Shown in pieces: positions 6,696-14,188 of a DNA stretch of 22,931 nucleotides. A program made the translations under genes and the position numbers. The stretch spans positions 1 through 22,931 of the forward strand of contig JAWLFE010000044.1 of NCBI GenBank assembly GCA_041685735.1. The letters run 5' to 3'. The notes under the pieces are model-generated. The model was not told where the DNA came from and made no database searches. It saw nothing but the letters and a program-made list of their open reading frames with translations. This DNA is from CSSed11-175R1 sp041685735 (GTDB lineage: Bacteria; Actinomycetota; Nitriliruptoria; Nitriliruptorales; Nitriliruptoraceae). Position 1 is the first letter of the stretch. Each line of letters begins with the position of its first letter.

Positions 6696-7812
6696 ACCCG
6701 GCGGGGTCGAGGCAGGCCCGGCACCCGACCGACGCCACTGGTGGACACGCGGGCTCGCGGTCCTGCTGCTGATCGTCGTCCTGGTCGCGGTGGCGCCGCC
6801 GCTCTGGGCGCGGACCGTGGCCTTCACGACGGTCGCCGATGGTCTGGACCTGTCGGTCCCACGACCCTTCGCTCCGGAGATCGAGCGGGACGTCGACGAT
6901 GCCGGCGGGGTCGAGGTGGACCGGTACGGGCCGCGGGGATGGGCCGATGCGGTCGAGCCGGTGCAGGCGGTCGTCGTCGTGCCGGGAGCGACCCCCTCCG
7001 GCCGCCAGGACACCCGCGTCGTGGCCGTGTCCGAAGCCATCGCCCGTGCGGGGCGGGTCGTGGTGGTGCCGGAGTTGCAGGTCTACGAGGAGGACCTCGT
7101 TCCGGCCGACGTCGACCGGATCGCTCGCGTGGTCAGGGCGCTCGCGAAGGACCACGGGCGGGTGGTGCTGGCCGGCGTGTCGTTCGGCGGCAGCCTGGCC
7201 CTGGTGGCCGCTGCCGATCCCGCGGTCGGCGCCCAGGTGTCGCTCGTGGCGACCTTCGGTGCGTACGCGGATCTCGGTGGGGTGGTCCAGGCGGCGACCA
7301 CGGGGGTGTCCCTGGTGGACGGTGACGTGTTCCCCTGGGATGGTGACCCGCGCGCCGCCGAGGTCGTGCGTGACCAGCTGCTCGGTCTGCTGGAGGACGG
7401 TGAGGCGGTGACGGTGGCGCAGGCGCTGCAAGGCGAGACGGACCCCGGGACCCTGCCCGAGGAGCTGCGAGCCGTCCACGAACTGCTGGCCAACGATGAT
7501 CCGGCCCGGACCCCGGAGCTCCTCGAGCAGACGCCGGAGGTCATCCGTGCCCGCATCGACGCGGTCTCACCGGCGCGGGCTGGCGCCGACCTGGATGTTC
7601 CCCTGGTCGCGCTCCACGCCATCGATGATCCCGTCATCCCCTACGGCGAGCTCGCTCGGCTGGGGTCGGTCCACCCCCACGCCGACCAGGTCACGTTGAC
7701 CACCTTCGACCACGTCGGGGTCGATGATCAGGTCGATCCCGGCTGGTGGGTGACCGTGCAGGACCTGTGGCGAGCCACGGGTTTCATGTCGCGGATCCTG
7801 TCGGCGTCCTGA
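6676..7812 (+). CDS. Membrane-anchored alpha/beta hydrolase
   Basis: This 378-residue protein has one N-terminal membrane helix (about residues 26-45, GLAVLLLIVVLVAVAPPLW) after a charged head. An alpha/beta-hydrolase domain, probably outside the membrane, follows. The nucleophile elbow is G167-V-S-F-G-G with S169. The candidate acid is D317 or D318 in HAIDDPVIPYGEL, and the candidate base is H346 in TFDHVGVDD. PGATPSGRQD near residue 103 is the likely oxyanion loop. The substrate is unknown: esterase, lipase or dienelactone-hydrolase-like activities all fit. ATG 6676 lies inside the end of the FrnE gene and has no clear ribosome-binding site, so coupling is likely. The last 29 bases overlap, tail to tail, the potassium-channel gene on the other strand. 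Confidence 0.8.
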   Translation: MAAVRSEPGGVEAGPAPDRRHWWTRGLAVLLLIVVLVAVAPPLWARTVAFTTVADGLDLSVPRPFAPEIERDVDDAGGVEVDRYGPRGWADAVEPVQAVVVVPGATPSGRQDTRVVAVSEAIARAGRVVVVPELQVYEEDLVPADVDRIARVVRALAKDHGRVVLAGVSFGGSLALVAAADPAVGAQVSLVATFGAYADLGGVVQAATTGVSLVDGDVFPWDGDPRAAEVVRDQLLGLLEDGEAVTVAQALQGETDPGTLPEELRAVHELLANDDPARTPELLEQTPEVIRARIDAVSPARAGADLDVPLVALHAIDDPVIPYGELARLGSVHPHADQVTLTTFDHVGVDDQVDPGWWVTVQDLWRATGFMSRILSAS

Positions 7813-9553
7813 GGCGCCCGGCACGGAGCCGTGCCAGTGGACCCGGGCGCTTGCCCGCCACGTACCGCTCGAAGAAACGTTCCTCCGCGCGGTCGTCGCC
7901 GATCAGGATCAGTTGGCCGTTCGAAGGCAGGATGTCGTCGGGTGACAGGTCTGTCTGGCAGCCTTCGCCCGTCATGATGCCGATGATGCTGCAGCCCGTC
8001 CGTGCCGGGATGTCGGTGGTCTGCAGTTCCCGGCCCGCGAGCCGCTCCGGCATGTCCACGCGGAAGACGACCAGACCCTCGGCGAGCAGCAGCGTGGAAT
8101 CGTCGCGGAGCCGGTTCCAGGCGTCGGTCGCGCCGGTCGAGGCGTAGGACAGGACGAAGTCGGCGCCGGCGCGGTGCATCGTGGAGACGTTGCGGTCGAG
8201 CCGTACCCGCCCGAGGATCTCGATGTCCGGCCTGAGCTTGCGGCAGTACAGGGTCAGGTAGATGTTGGTGTCGTCGTCATGGGTGGTGACCACGACCGCC
8301 GGGGCGTCCTCGATCCCGGCTTCCTGCAGGACCTCGAGGTCGGCGGCATCGCCGATGACGGCGTCCGGGAACCGTGCGACCCGGTCCGCCTGCTGTTCGA
8401 CGATCCGTGAGGTGATGCCCTCGGCGGTCAGGAACTGCGCGGTGGCTCGACCAACGCGGCCGCCTCCGAGGATCACCACGGGATGCTCCATCGAGGTCTG
8501 TGGATCGTCGACCGGGGGGGCGTACGCCTCGTCGTAGGCGTCGAGCGCCTCGCGACGACCGGCCAGCAAGAGGATCGAGCTCTCCTCGACCGGCAGATCG
8601 GGCGTGGCGATCTGGAGTGCACCGCGATCCCAGATCCCGACCACGGAGACGCCGAACCGCTGGCGCAGGTCCAGGTCGGACAACGACCTGCCGACCAGTT
8701 CGGTCCCGGCGGCGGATGCCTCCGCGATCGCGAGGTCCTCGAAGGTGGAGATCACGCTGCACTGTGCGCCGGGGGACAGGATGCGGCGCGCGAACGCCCG
8801 GCCGAGCGACGGACCCAGTTCGATGACGTGGTCGGCGCCTGCCAGCTCGAGGACATCGACGGAGTCCGGGGAGGTGGCCGTCGCGACGATCAGGCCGGCC
8901 TGGGTGACCTCCCGCGCGGTGAAGGCGATGTTCGCGTTGCTCTGGTCGCTCCGCGCGGTGACGAGCATCGCGGCACGCTCCATCGCGGCGGCCCGGTAGG
9001 TCTGGGGATCGTCGAGGGCCCCGACCATGACGCGGTAGCCGAGGTCGTGGAGGGAGACCGCCTGCTCGATGTCCTCGACCAGCAGCACGTAGGGGACGTC
9101 GGCCGTGTCGGCGCGGTGGATCAGCGCCTCCTCGAGGGGGTCGCGGCCCGTCACGATCACGTGCCCGTGCATGTCGTCCGGCACGCTGCGGGGTGCGCGG
9201 GCCTCCCGTGTGGCCTCGCGCCAGGGGAGGTAGACCAGTTGGATGAAGGTGAACGGCAGCAGCACCAGGATCAGCACGGCCCCGGCGAACAGCACCACGA
9301 TCGAGTAGACGCGTCCGAGGTCGGATTCGAAGACGATGTCGCCGAACCCCAGGGTGGACATCGTCACGACCGTCCAGTAGACGCTGGTGGCCCACGAGAA
9401 CTCCCGGCCCTCCGTGGCCATGATCACGTGGAAGCCCACACTGAACAGCAGGATCGAGGCGAGCAGCAGGAACACGAGGCGCACCAACGCGCGAGCACTA
9501 CCACCGACGAGGGGAGCGGCGAGCCCCGCCATGATGGCGGAGATGAACTTCAT
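7784..9553 (-). CDS. Potassium channel with two RCK (TrkA) modules
   Basis: This 589-residue ion channel has a pore of two transmembrane helices (about 23-45 and 82-108). Between them lie a pore helix and the selectivity filter T67-L-G-F-G-D72, with FG in place of the more usual YG. Two tandem TrkA-N/TrkA-C (RCK) modules follow, which sense nucleotide or ligand. The second (about 355-589) has a full nucleotide-binding glycine motif, GGGRVGR at 363-369. The first (about 128-340) starts HVIVTGRDPLEEALI and lacks the GxGxxG pattern, so it may not bind nucleotide. Layout resembles the GsuK/MthK-like channels with duplicated RCK domains in one chain. ATG 9553 begins the amphipathic head. The frame is open upstream without a better start, and the ribosome-binding site is weak. 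The 3' end overlaps the hydrolase gene by 29 bases. Confidence 0.9.
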   Translation of the reverse strand: MKFISAIMAGLAAPLVGGSARALVRLVFLLLASILLFSVGFHVIMATEGREFSWATSVYWTVVTMSTLGFGDIVFESDLGRVYSIVVLFAGAVLILVLLPFTFIQLVYLPWREATREARAPRSVPDDMHGHVIVTGRDPLEEALIHRADTADVPYVLLVEDIEQAVSLHDLGYRVMVGALDDPQTYRAAAMERAAMLVTARSDQSNANIAFTAREVTQAGLIVATATSPDSVDVLELAGADHVIELGPSLGRAFARRILSPGAQCSVISTFEDLAIAEASAAGTELVGRSLSDLDLRQRFGVSVVGIWDRGALQIATPDLPVEESSILLLAGRREALDAYDEAYAPPVDDPQTSMEHPVVILGGGRVGRATAQFLTAEGITSRIVEQQADRVARFPDAVIGDAADLEVLQEAGIEDAPAVVVTTHDDDTNIYLTLYCRKLRPDIEILGRVRLDRNVSTMHRAGADFVLSYASTGATDAWNRLRDDSTLLLAEGLVVFRVDMPERLAGRELQTTDIPARTGCSIIGIMTGEGCQTDLSPDDILPSNGQLILIGDDRAEERFFERYVAGKRPGPLARLRAGRLRTPTGSAT

Positions 9554-9663
9554 GGATGGTGCTCGCGGATCATCGCACTCCCGGATCGTCGACAACCGGT
9601 CGGGCACGCTACCGGGCGGGCCGGTCGATCCCACGCAGCACCCACGCCGGCAAGGGCCCCACA

Positions 9664-9703
9664 ACACCGAACACCCCGCTCCGGGGAGCGGGGTGTTCGG
9701 TGT
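9664..9703 (-). terminator. Strong hairpin terminator after the cold-shock gene
   Basis: A perfect 19-bp inverted repeat (9664-9682 with 9685-9703) with only two bases between the arms, about 67 bp after the cold-shock stop codon and before the potassium-channel gene on the same strand. Only a short weakly T-rich stretch follows on the minus strand. It should isolate cold-shock transcription from the channel gene. Confidence 0.8.
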
Positions 9704-9769
9704 GATCGACCTTCATCTAAGACTGGCGGGTATGCCGGTGCACCGACGAACGGTCGGGGTCGAGGTGTC

Positions 9770-9973
9770 TCAGAGCGGTGTGACGTTCTGAGCCTGCGGG
9801 CCCTTCTGGCCCTGGCCAACCTCGAAGCTGACCCTCTGGCCCTCGTCGAGGGTCTTGTAACCCTGCGACTGGATGGCCGAGAAGTGAACGAACAGGTCCT
9901 CGCCGCCGTCGGTCGGGGCGATGAACCCGAAACCCTTGTCGGCGTTGAACCACTTGACGGTGCCCTCTGGCAT
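9770..9973 (-). CDS. csp: Cold-shock domain protein
   Basis: This 67-residue single OB-fold protein binds single-stranded RNA and DNA and acts as an RNA chaperone. RNP1 is K13-GFGFI and RNP2 is LFVHFSAI (28-34). It opens MPEGTVKWFNADKGFGFI and ends GPQAQNVTPL, as usual for actinobacterial CspA-type proteins. ATG 9973 starts the conserved domain; an upstream in-frame ATG (9997) would add eight atypical residues. The ribosome-binding site is modest (AGGG, nine bases upstream). A TAGTCT hexamer (10015-10020, minus strand) could be its -10, giving a leader of roughly 35 bases. A dyad covers that element. A strong hairpin follows the gene. Confidence 0.95.
   Translation of the reverse strand: MPEGTVKWFNADKGFGFIAPTDGGEDLFVHFSAIQSQGYKTLDEGQRVSFEVGQGQKGPQAQNVTPL
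9895..9918. repeat. 24-bp direct repeat, copy inside the cold-shock gene
   Basis: This stretch encodes most of PTDGGED in the cold-shock protein. It is identical, base for base and in the same orientation, to 10078-10101 upstream of the gene. The repeat distance is 183 bp. Confidence 0.85.
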
Positions 9974-10009
9974 GATGTGTATCCCTATCTGAAGCACGCG
10001 TGGTCGGTC

Positions 10010-10031
10010 GTTCCAGACTATTTGGTGGAAC
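10010..10031. promoter_or_regulatory. Dyad over the likely cold-shock promoter
   Basis: GTTCCA (10010-10015) and TGGAAC (10026-10031) form a perfect 6-bp inverted repeat with a 10-bp spacer. It touches the candidate minus-strand -10 TAGTCT at 10015-10020. It could be an operator. No known regulator site is matched. Confidence 0.35.
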
Positions 10032-10077
10032 TGTGACTTCCCGACCGGGTGCGTGACCGTGACAGCCTACAGCATCT

Positions 10078-10101
10078 GGTCCTCGCCGCCGTCGGTCGGG
10101 G
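10078..10101. repeat. 24-bp direct repeat, copy upstream of the cold-shock gene
   Basis: Exact copy of 9895-9918. Read on the minus strand it still encodes PTDGGED before the frame departs and stops. This looks like a fragment of a cold-shock coding sequence left between this gene and the molybdopterin oxidoreductase gene. Confidence 0.85.
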
Positions 10102-10144
10102 TGACCGATCGACCGATCTGGGGAGAACCCATGCTCGTGGCGGG

Positions 10145-12361
10145 TCAGGCGGGCGTCAGCTCGACCGGGATGCCGTTGAGCACGGCGTTGCCGGAGACGG
10201 GGTCGAGCTCCCGCCGGTCGGTCAGCATGTTGCTGTTGACACCGGCGGCGCGGCGCGCGACCGCGAGCTCGACGCCCGCCAGGTCGTGCCCGAAGCCGTG
10301 CGGCAGGCTGACCACGCCCGGACGCAGGTCGTCACAGACCTCGACCGTGGTGGTCACCGCCCCGACCCGGGAACGCACGGTCACCGGGCCACCGTCGGTC
10401 AGACCGGCGGCCTGGGCGTCGCCGGATGTGATCTGCAGGGTGCACAGATCGCTGCCCTTGGCCAGCCCCGCGATGTTGTGGCTCCAGGAGTTGTTGGTCC
10501 GCAGGTGCCGTCGCCCGATCAGCACCAGTCCCTGCGACGGGGGCAGCTCGCACCGCTCCCGGGCACGGTCGAGGTCCGCCAGCAGCACCTCCGCCGCCAC
10601 CTCGATGGTCCCGGACGAGGTCGACAGGGCGTCGGGGAGGCGGCTCATGAGGGGGCCCAGGTCGATGCCGTGGGGTCGTGCCTCGATCGCGGCCAGCGAC
10701 AGGCCATCCGGATCGGCACCGAAGCCGTCGCCGTAGGGTCCTGCGCGCACGAGCAGGTCCAACAGCCGTTCGGGGCCTCGACGGTCACCGACCGCGTCCA
10801 GCAGCCCGTCGGCATCGAGCTGACCGGTCGCCGCGGCCGGGTCGCGGAGCAGGCTCGCCGCGAGCTGTCCGGCGACGATGTCGTCGGTGGCAGCGATGTC
10901 CACGGGCGTCGGCGCCCCAGCGGCGATCGCCGCGAGCGTCAGCAGGATCTCCCACTCGTCGAGCTGTCCGGGCTCGAGCGCCCGCGCCGGCGGCGAGTAG
11001 TTGACGACGTTGCGTACCGACAGGGCGGCGAACGACAGGTCCATGTGTGATCGCTGGAGCGTCGCCGGCGGCGGCAGGATCACATCGGCGTGGCGCGTGG
11101 TGGCGTTGATGTAGGGATCGACGCCGATGACCAGGTCGAGCGATCCGATCGCCGCATCCAACCGCTGGCTGTCCGGCGTGGAGGCCACCGGGTTCCCACC
11201 GACCGTGATGAGCGCGCGCACCTGTCCGTCGCCGGGGGTCTCGATCTCGTCGATCAGGGCGGCGACCGGCAGTTCCCCGATGGCCTCCGGCAGGCCGGTG
11301 ACGCGGCTCTGCCACCGGTTCATGCGGAACGGCCGACGGTTGCCGCGGTGGTGTGCGGGCTGCGGGAACATCGCCCCGCCAGTGACATCGAGGTTGCCCG
11401 TGATCAGGTTGACGACGTCCACGAGCCACGATGTCGTCGTCCCGAAGTCCGTGGCCGTGGTCCCCAGGCGCCCGTACACACACGCCCGGTCCGTGCGGGC
11501 GAGGTCGTGGGCCAACCGCTCGATCGCCGGTGCATCGATGCCGCACGCCGGCGCGACGCGGTCCGGCGTGAACGGTGCGAGCGACTGCGCGACCTCGTCC
11601 AGGCCGGTCACGTGGTCCTGCAGGTGCCGGGGGATCGTGACGAGGTCCTCGGCGAAGACGGTCTGGGCGACGGCGGCCAGCAGCAGCACGTCGGACCCCG
11701 GCCGGATCGCCAGATGGTCGTCCGCCCGGGCGGCGGTGCGCGTGCGCTTCGGGTCGACGACCACCAGGCGACCACCTCGACGTCGCAGGGCGGTGAGCCG
11801 ACCCGGGAGGTCCGGTGCGGTCATGAGGCTGCCGTTGGAGACGCGCGGGTTCCCGCCGAGGATCACCAGCAGATCAGTGCGATCGATGTCGGGGACGGGG
11901 ATCGCCAGGGGGTCACCGAACAGCAGCCCGCAGGAGATGTGCTTGGGCAGCTGATCGACGCTCGATGCGCTGTGCACGTTGCGGGTCGCCAGCGCCTTGA
12001 TCAGGGGGCGGTTGTAGAGCTGGCCCGCCAACGTGTGGGCGTTGGGGTTGCCGAGGTAGATGGCGATGGCGTCGTTGCCGTGCTGATCGCGGACCGCGGC
12101 CAGCCGCGAGGCGATGACCTCGAAGGCCTCCTCCCAGCTGGCCTCGACGAGGTCGCCGCCGCGCCGGATACGCGGTGCCCGCAGCCGGTCCGGATCAGCA
12201 TCCAGCTCGCCGAGCAACGCCCCCTTCGGGCACAGGTAGCCGGCACTGAACACATCCTCCCGGTCTCCGCGGACGGAGACGACGCGGTCACCGTCGAGTT
12301 CGATCGCGAGCCCGCAGGTGGCCTCACACAGCGGACAGGTGCGGATGGCGGTACGCGTCAT
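10145..12361 (-). CDS. Molybdopterin-dependent oxidoreductase with [4Fe-4S] cluster (DMSO-reductase family)
   Basis: This 738-residue enzyme of the DMSO-reductase/formate-dehydrogenase family carries bis-molybdopterin-guanine-dinucleotide. The N-terminal [4Fe-4S] binding set is C9-x2-C12-x3-C16-x27-C44 (CPLCEATC, then GYLCPKGALL). The core follows: WEEAFEVIASRLAAVR (76-91), SASSVDQLPKHISCGLLFG (131-149), LVILGGNPRVSNGSL, and VVVDPKRTRTA. The C-terminal molydopterin-binding barrel includes RTNNSWSHNI and VSLPHGFGHD. I could not fix the metal-ligand residue by eye. There is no twin-arginine signal, so it should be cytoplasmic. Substrate unknown; relatives are labelled simply as molybdopterin oxidoreductase or BisC-like. 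ATG 12361 has GAGGGAGG five bases upstream. It is third in an operon, 40 bp after the DUF2236 gene. Confidence 0.9.
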   Translation of the reverse strand: MTRTAIRTCPLCEATCGLAIELDGDRVVSVRGDREDVFSAGYLCPKGALLGELDADPDRLRAPRIRRGGDLVEASWEEAFEVIASRLAAVRDQHGNDAIAIYLGNPNAHTLAGQLYNRPLIKALATRNVHSASSVDQLPKHISCGLLFGDPLAIPVPDIDRTDLLVILGGNPRVSNGSLMTAPDLPGRLTALRRRGGRLVVVDPKRTRTAARADDHLAIRPGSDVLLLAAVAQTVFAEDLVTIPRHLQDHVTGLDEVAQSLAPFTPDRVAPACGIDAPAIERLAHDLARTDRACVYGRLGTTATDFGTTTSWLVDVVNLITGNLDVTGGAMFPQPAHHRGNRRPFRMNRWQSRVTGLPEAIGELPVAALIDEIETPGDGQVRALITVGGNPVASTPDSQRLDAAIGSLDLVIGVDPYINATTRHADVILPPPATLQRSHMDLSFAALSVRNVVNYSPPARALEPGQLDEWEILLTLAAIAAGAPTPVDIAATDDIVAGQLAASLLRDPAAATGQLDADGLLDAVGDRRGPERLLDLLVRAGPYGDGFGADPDGLSLAAIEARPHGIDLGPLMSRLPDALSTSSGTIEVAAEVLLADLDRARERCELPPSQGLVLIGRRHLRTNNSWSHNIAGLAKGSDLCTLQITSGDAQAAGLTDGGPVTVRSRVGAVTTTVEVCDDLRPGVVSLPHGFGHDLAGVELAVARRAAGVNSNMLTDRRELDPVSGNAVLNGIPVELTPA

Positions 12362-12401
12362 CGCGGCCTCCCTCGAACCAGCTTCCCGGATCGCGGTGAC
12401 G

Positions 12402-13430
12402 CTACTGGGTGCCGACCGTGTGTGGTTCGTCGTGGCCCGCCCGTTCCTCGGCGATCCGGCGCGACGGCGAGATACCGGTGGCCAGGCGCATCGCCGACAG
12501 GGTGACCGCGGCGCGGGTGGTCAACGCCGAGCGCACGGCCCGGGACAGGTCGAAGCCCAACGCGTGCTCCTCGTTGGGACGCAGCGAGGCGATGGCCCCC
12601 CCGAACATGGCCTGGTAGCCGCCGCGGGCGATGGCGGGGATCGGAGGTTTGCGGAGGAAGGACAGCGCTTCCCGGCCCTGGTGGTTGATCCCCAGTTCCG
12701 GGGCGAACCCAGCCAGCACCGCGTCCAACGCGGCCGTGGTCGTCGGCAGGGTGCCGTCCTCGATCATCGGCAGGCGGATCCGTCCGTCGCGCAGCTCCTG
12801 CCGGGCGGTGTCATCGTGATCGAACTCGTCAAGGTCGACCCGGGGATCGAGCAGCGCACCGATCCGGGACTGTTCCGCCACGAAGGCGTCGGCGCGGGGC
12901 CCCTGGACCGGGAACGGCGACCACAACCGGTCGGCAGCGAGGAACGACGAGGTCAACGCGACCGAGACCCAGGCCAGCAGGTGGGGGTCCTCCGCGCGGT
13001 AGGGCGTGCCGTCCGGAGCGGTTCCGGTCACCCGCGGATGGACCGCCCGCACGATCCGACTGATGCGCAGGGCCTCCCGCGTCGAACCGAAGGTGGTGGT
13101 CGTGACGTACGCGGAGGTGCGCTGCAACCGACCGAGGGGATCCTCGCGGAAGGCGGAGTGGTCGTGGACCCCGGCCATGGCGGCGGGATGTGCGACCTGG
13201 AGCAGTAGTGCGCGAAGGCCCCCCGCGATCGCGGCCGGTTCACCGATGACCTGCCAGGAGGCGGAGTCCGGCCCGGCCAGGCCCGGATCACCCGGGTCGC
13301 CGGCGGGGTCGAACTGGGGCGGTCCGAACAGGCGGGTCAGGGTCCTGCGGATCGCGGTCCGCACACCGGGCAGGCCGTTGGGCGCCAGACGTGCCACCGC
13401 GGCGCCTCCGGTCTCGGTCAGACTGCTCAT
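12402..13430 (-). CDS. DUF2236 oxygenase-family protein (MpaB / latex-clearing-protein type)
   Basis: This 342-residue all-helical protein belongs to DUF2236, the fold shared by fungal MpaB oxygenases and bacterial latex-clearing protein, the latter a b-type haem dioxygenase. Visible signatures are WQVIGEPAAIAGGLRALLLQVAHP with H81, AGVHDHSAFREDPLGRLQRT (H89, H91), and DPHLLAWVSVAL with H150. One of these His residues would be the haem ligand by family analogy. No signal peptide or membrane helix, so probably cytoplasmic; the substrate is unknown. ATG 13430 and ATG 13433 are adjacent. AGGAG is seven and four bases upstream of them respectively, and I prefer 13430. It lies 85 bp after the 133-aa gene and 40 bp before the molybdopterin enzyme, so the three probably form one operon. 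Confidence 0.85.
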   Translation of the reverse strand: MSSLTETGGAAVARLAPNGLPGVRTAIRRTLTRLFGPPQFDPAGDPGDPGLAGPDSASWQVIGEPAAIAGGLRALLLQVAHPAAMAGVHDHSAFREDPLGRLQRTSAYVTTTTFGSTREALRISRIVRAVHPRVTGTAPDGTPYRAEDPHLLAWVSVALTSSFLAADRLWSPFPVQGPRADAFVAEQSRIGALLDPRVDLDEFDHDDTARQELRDGRIRLPMIEDGTLPTTTAALDAVLAGFAPELGINHQGREALSFLRKPPIPAIARGGYQAMFGGAIASLRPNEEHALGFDLSRAVRSALTTRAAVTLSAMRLATGISPSRRIAEERAGHDEPHTVGTQ

Positions 13431-13515
13431 CATCGGTCTCCTGGCCCACGACGAAGGTACGCCGGTTCTTCGGACACACCCTGCCGTCTGGCTCGGATGG
13501 CGCGCCGACCGACCG

Positions 13516-13917
13516 TCAGCCGCCGTAGCCGTCGAAGACCTCGTCGAGCCGCAACTGGTCGGCATCCGACGGTGGGACCGCAGCTGGGGACGGCCGGGTG
13601 AGTTGTTCGCCCGTCAACGCCGTCCACCACCAGCGCATCCCCCGGGGCGGGTTGCGGGCGCCGAGATCCGCGAAGGTCCGGTCGGTCCGACCGAGGAACG
13701 CGATGTCGCGCACGACCCCATCGACGGCGGCTCGGACCACCTCGTCGGTGCGGTAGTCCGTGCGCAGCAGTGGGACGACCTCGTTGCGCGTGTCGAGTGA
13801 TCCGTAGCGCGCCGCGGTGGGGGTGGACGACGCGGCGAGACGGCTCCGGGCCTCACGCCACAGCAGTCGCTGGCGCGCGAACCAGTCCCACGCGTACGCG
13901 GGTGGGCCTGCGCTCAT
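13516..13917 (-). CDS. Hypothetical protein, first gene of the oxygenase operon
   Basis: I do not recognise this 133-residue protein. It opens with an aromatic, basic helix (AYAWDWFARQRLLWREARSRL). A middle part follows (EVVPLLRTDYRTDEVVRAAVDGVVRDIAFLGRTDRTFADLG), then a tryptophan cluster (MRWWWTALTGEQL). The end is proline-rich and acidic. There is no signal peptide, membrane helix or cysteine. ATG 13917 has GAGAGG eight bases upstream. The codon use and base composition match the neighbours. As leader of the operon with the DUF2236 and molybdopterin genes, and 81 bp from an iron box, it might be an accessory or substrate-binding subunit, but nothing in the sequence proves it. Confidence 0.7.
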   Translation of the reverse strand: MSAGPPAYAWDWFARQRLLWREARSRLAASSTPTAARYGSLDTRNEVVPLLRTDYRTDEVVRAAVDGVVRDIAFLGRTDRTFADLGARNPPRGMRWWWTALTGEQLTRPSPAAVPPSDADQLRLDEVFDGYGG

Positions 13918-13998
13918 GCTCGCCGCCTCTCACCGGAGCTGCCCAGGGTAGGTCAGTTGCGTCCGGCGAGGGCGACGGTCGCGCGGCCACGGCGCCGG

Positions 13999-14017
13999 GT
14001 AAGTTAGGCTAGCCTTA
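13999..14017. promoter_or_regulatory. Iron box 1 (DtxR/IdeR-type operator)
   Basis: GTAAGTTAGGCTAGCCTTA matches the 19-bp DtxR/IdeR consensus TTAGGTTAGGCTAACCTAA at 15 positions by my count. The core GGCTAGCC is a perfect palindrome. It contains TAGGCT, usable as a -10 towards the iron-binding protein gene, and lies 81 bp from the start of the divergent oxygenase operon. Iron-loaded repressor bound here should shut off at least the uptake genes. Confidence 0.8.
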
Positions 14018-14043
14018 CCTCCGGCTTGCGCCTCGGGAGGGAC

Positions 14044-14062
14044 GCTGGTTAGGCTTACCTTA
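14044..14062. promoter_or_regulatory. Iron box 2 (DtxR/IdeR-type operator)
   Basis: GCTGGTTAGGCTTACCTTA matches the iron-box consensus at 14 of 19 positions by my count and begins 45 bp after the start of box 1. A TAGGCT -10 (14050-14055) is embedded in it. A transcript from there would start near 14062 and have a leader of about 127 bases before the GTG at 14189. Two boxes suggest tight repression by a DtxR-type regulator. Confidence 0.78.
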
Positions 14063-14188
14063 GTGCGTTCGTCGTCGGTCGGTTCAGCCGCAGCTCGGAC
14101 GGACGTTGCCACGGTGGGTGGCTGCACGGGGAGGTCCCGGGGCGGCCCGCCGGTTCACCTGACATCACCGTAGTCCGAGGAGTTCCCC

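Noticed and set aside
5787..7040. Open frame continuing upstream of rmuC
   Set aside because: It is antisense to the FrnE and hydrolase genes, and the RmuC membrane helix with its own ribosome-binding site starts at 5786.
8483..10036. 517-aa plus-strand open frame
   Set aside because: It is a high-GC shadow of the potassium-channel and cold-shock genes; the sequence is rich in D, R, G, H and Q without any fold signature.
11090..12505. 471-aa plus-strand open frame
   Set aside because: Shadow of the molybdopterin oxidoreductase gene; same type of composition and no start signal.
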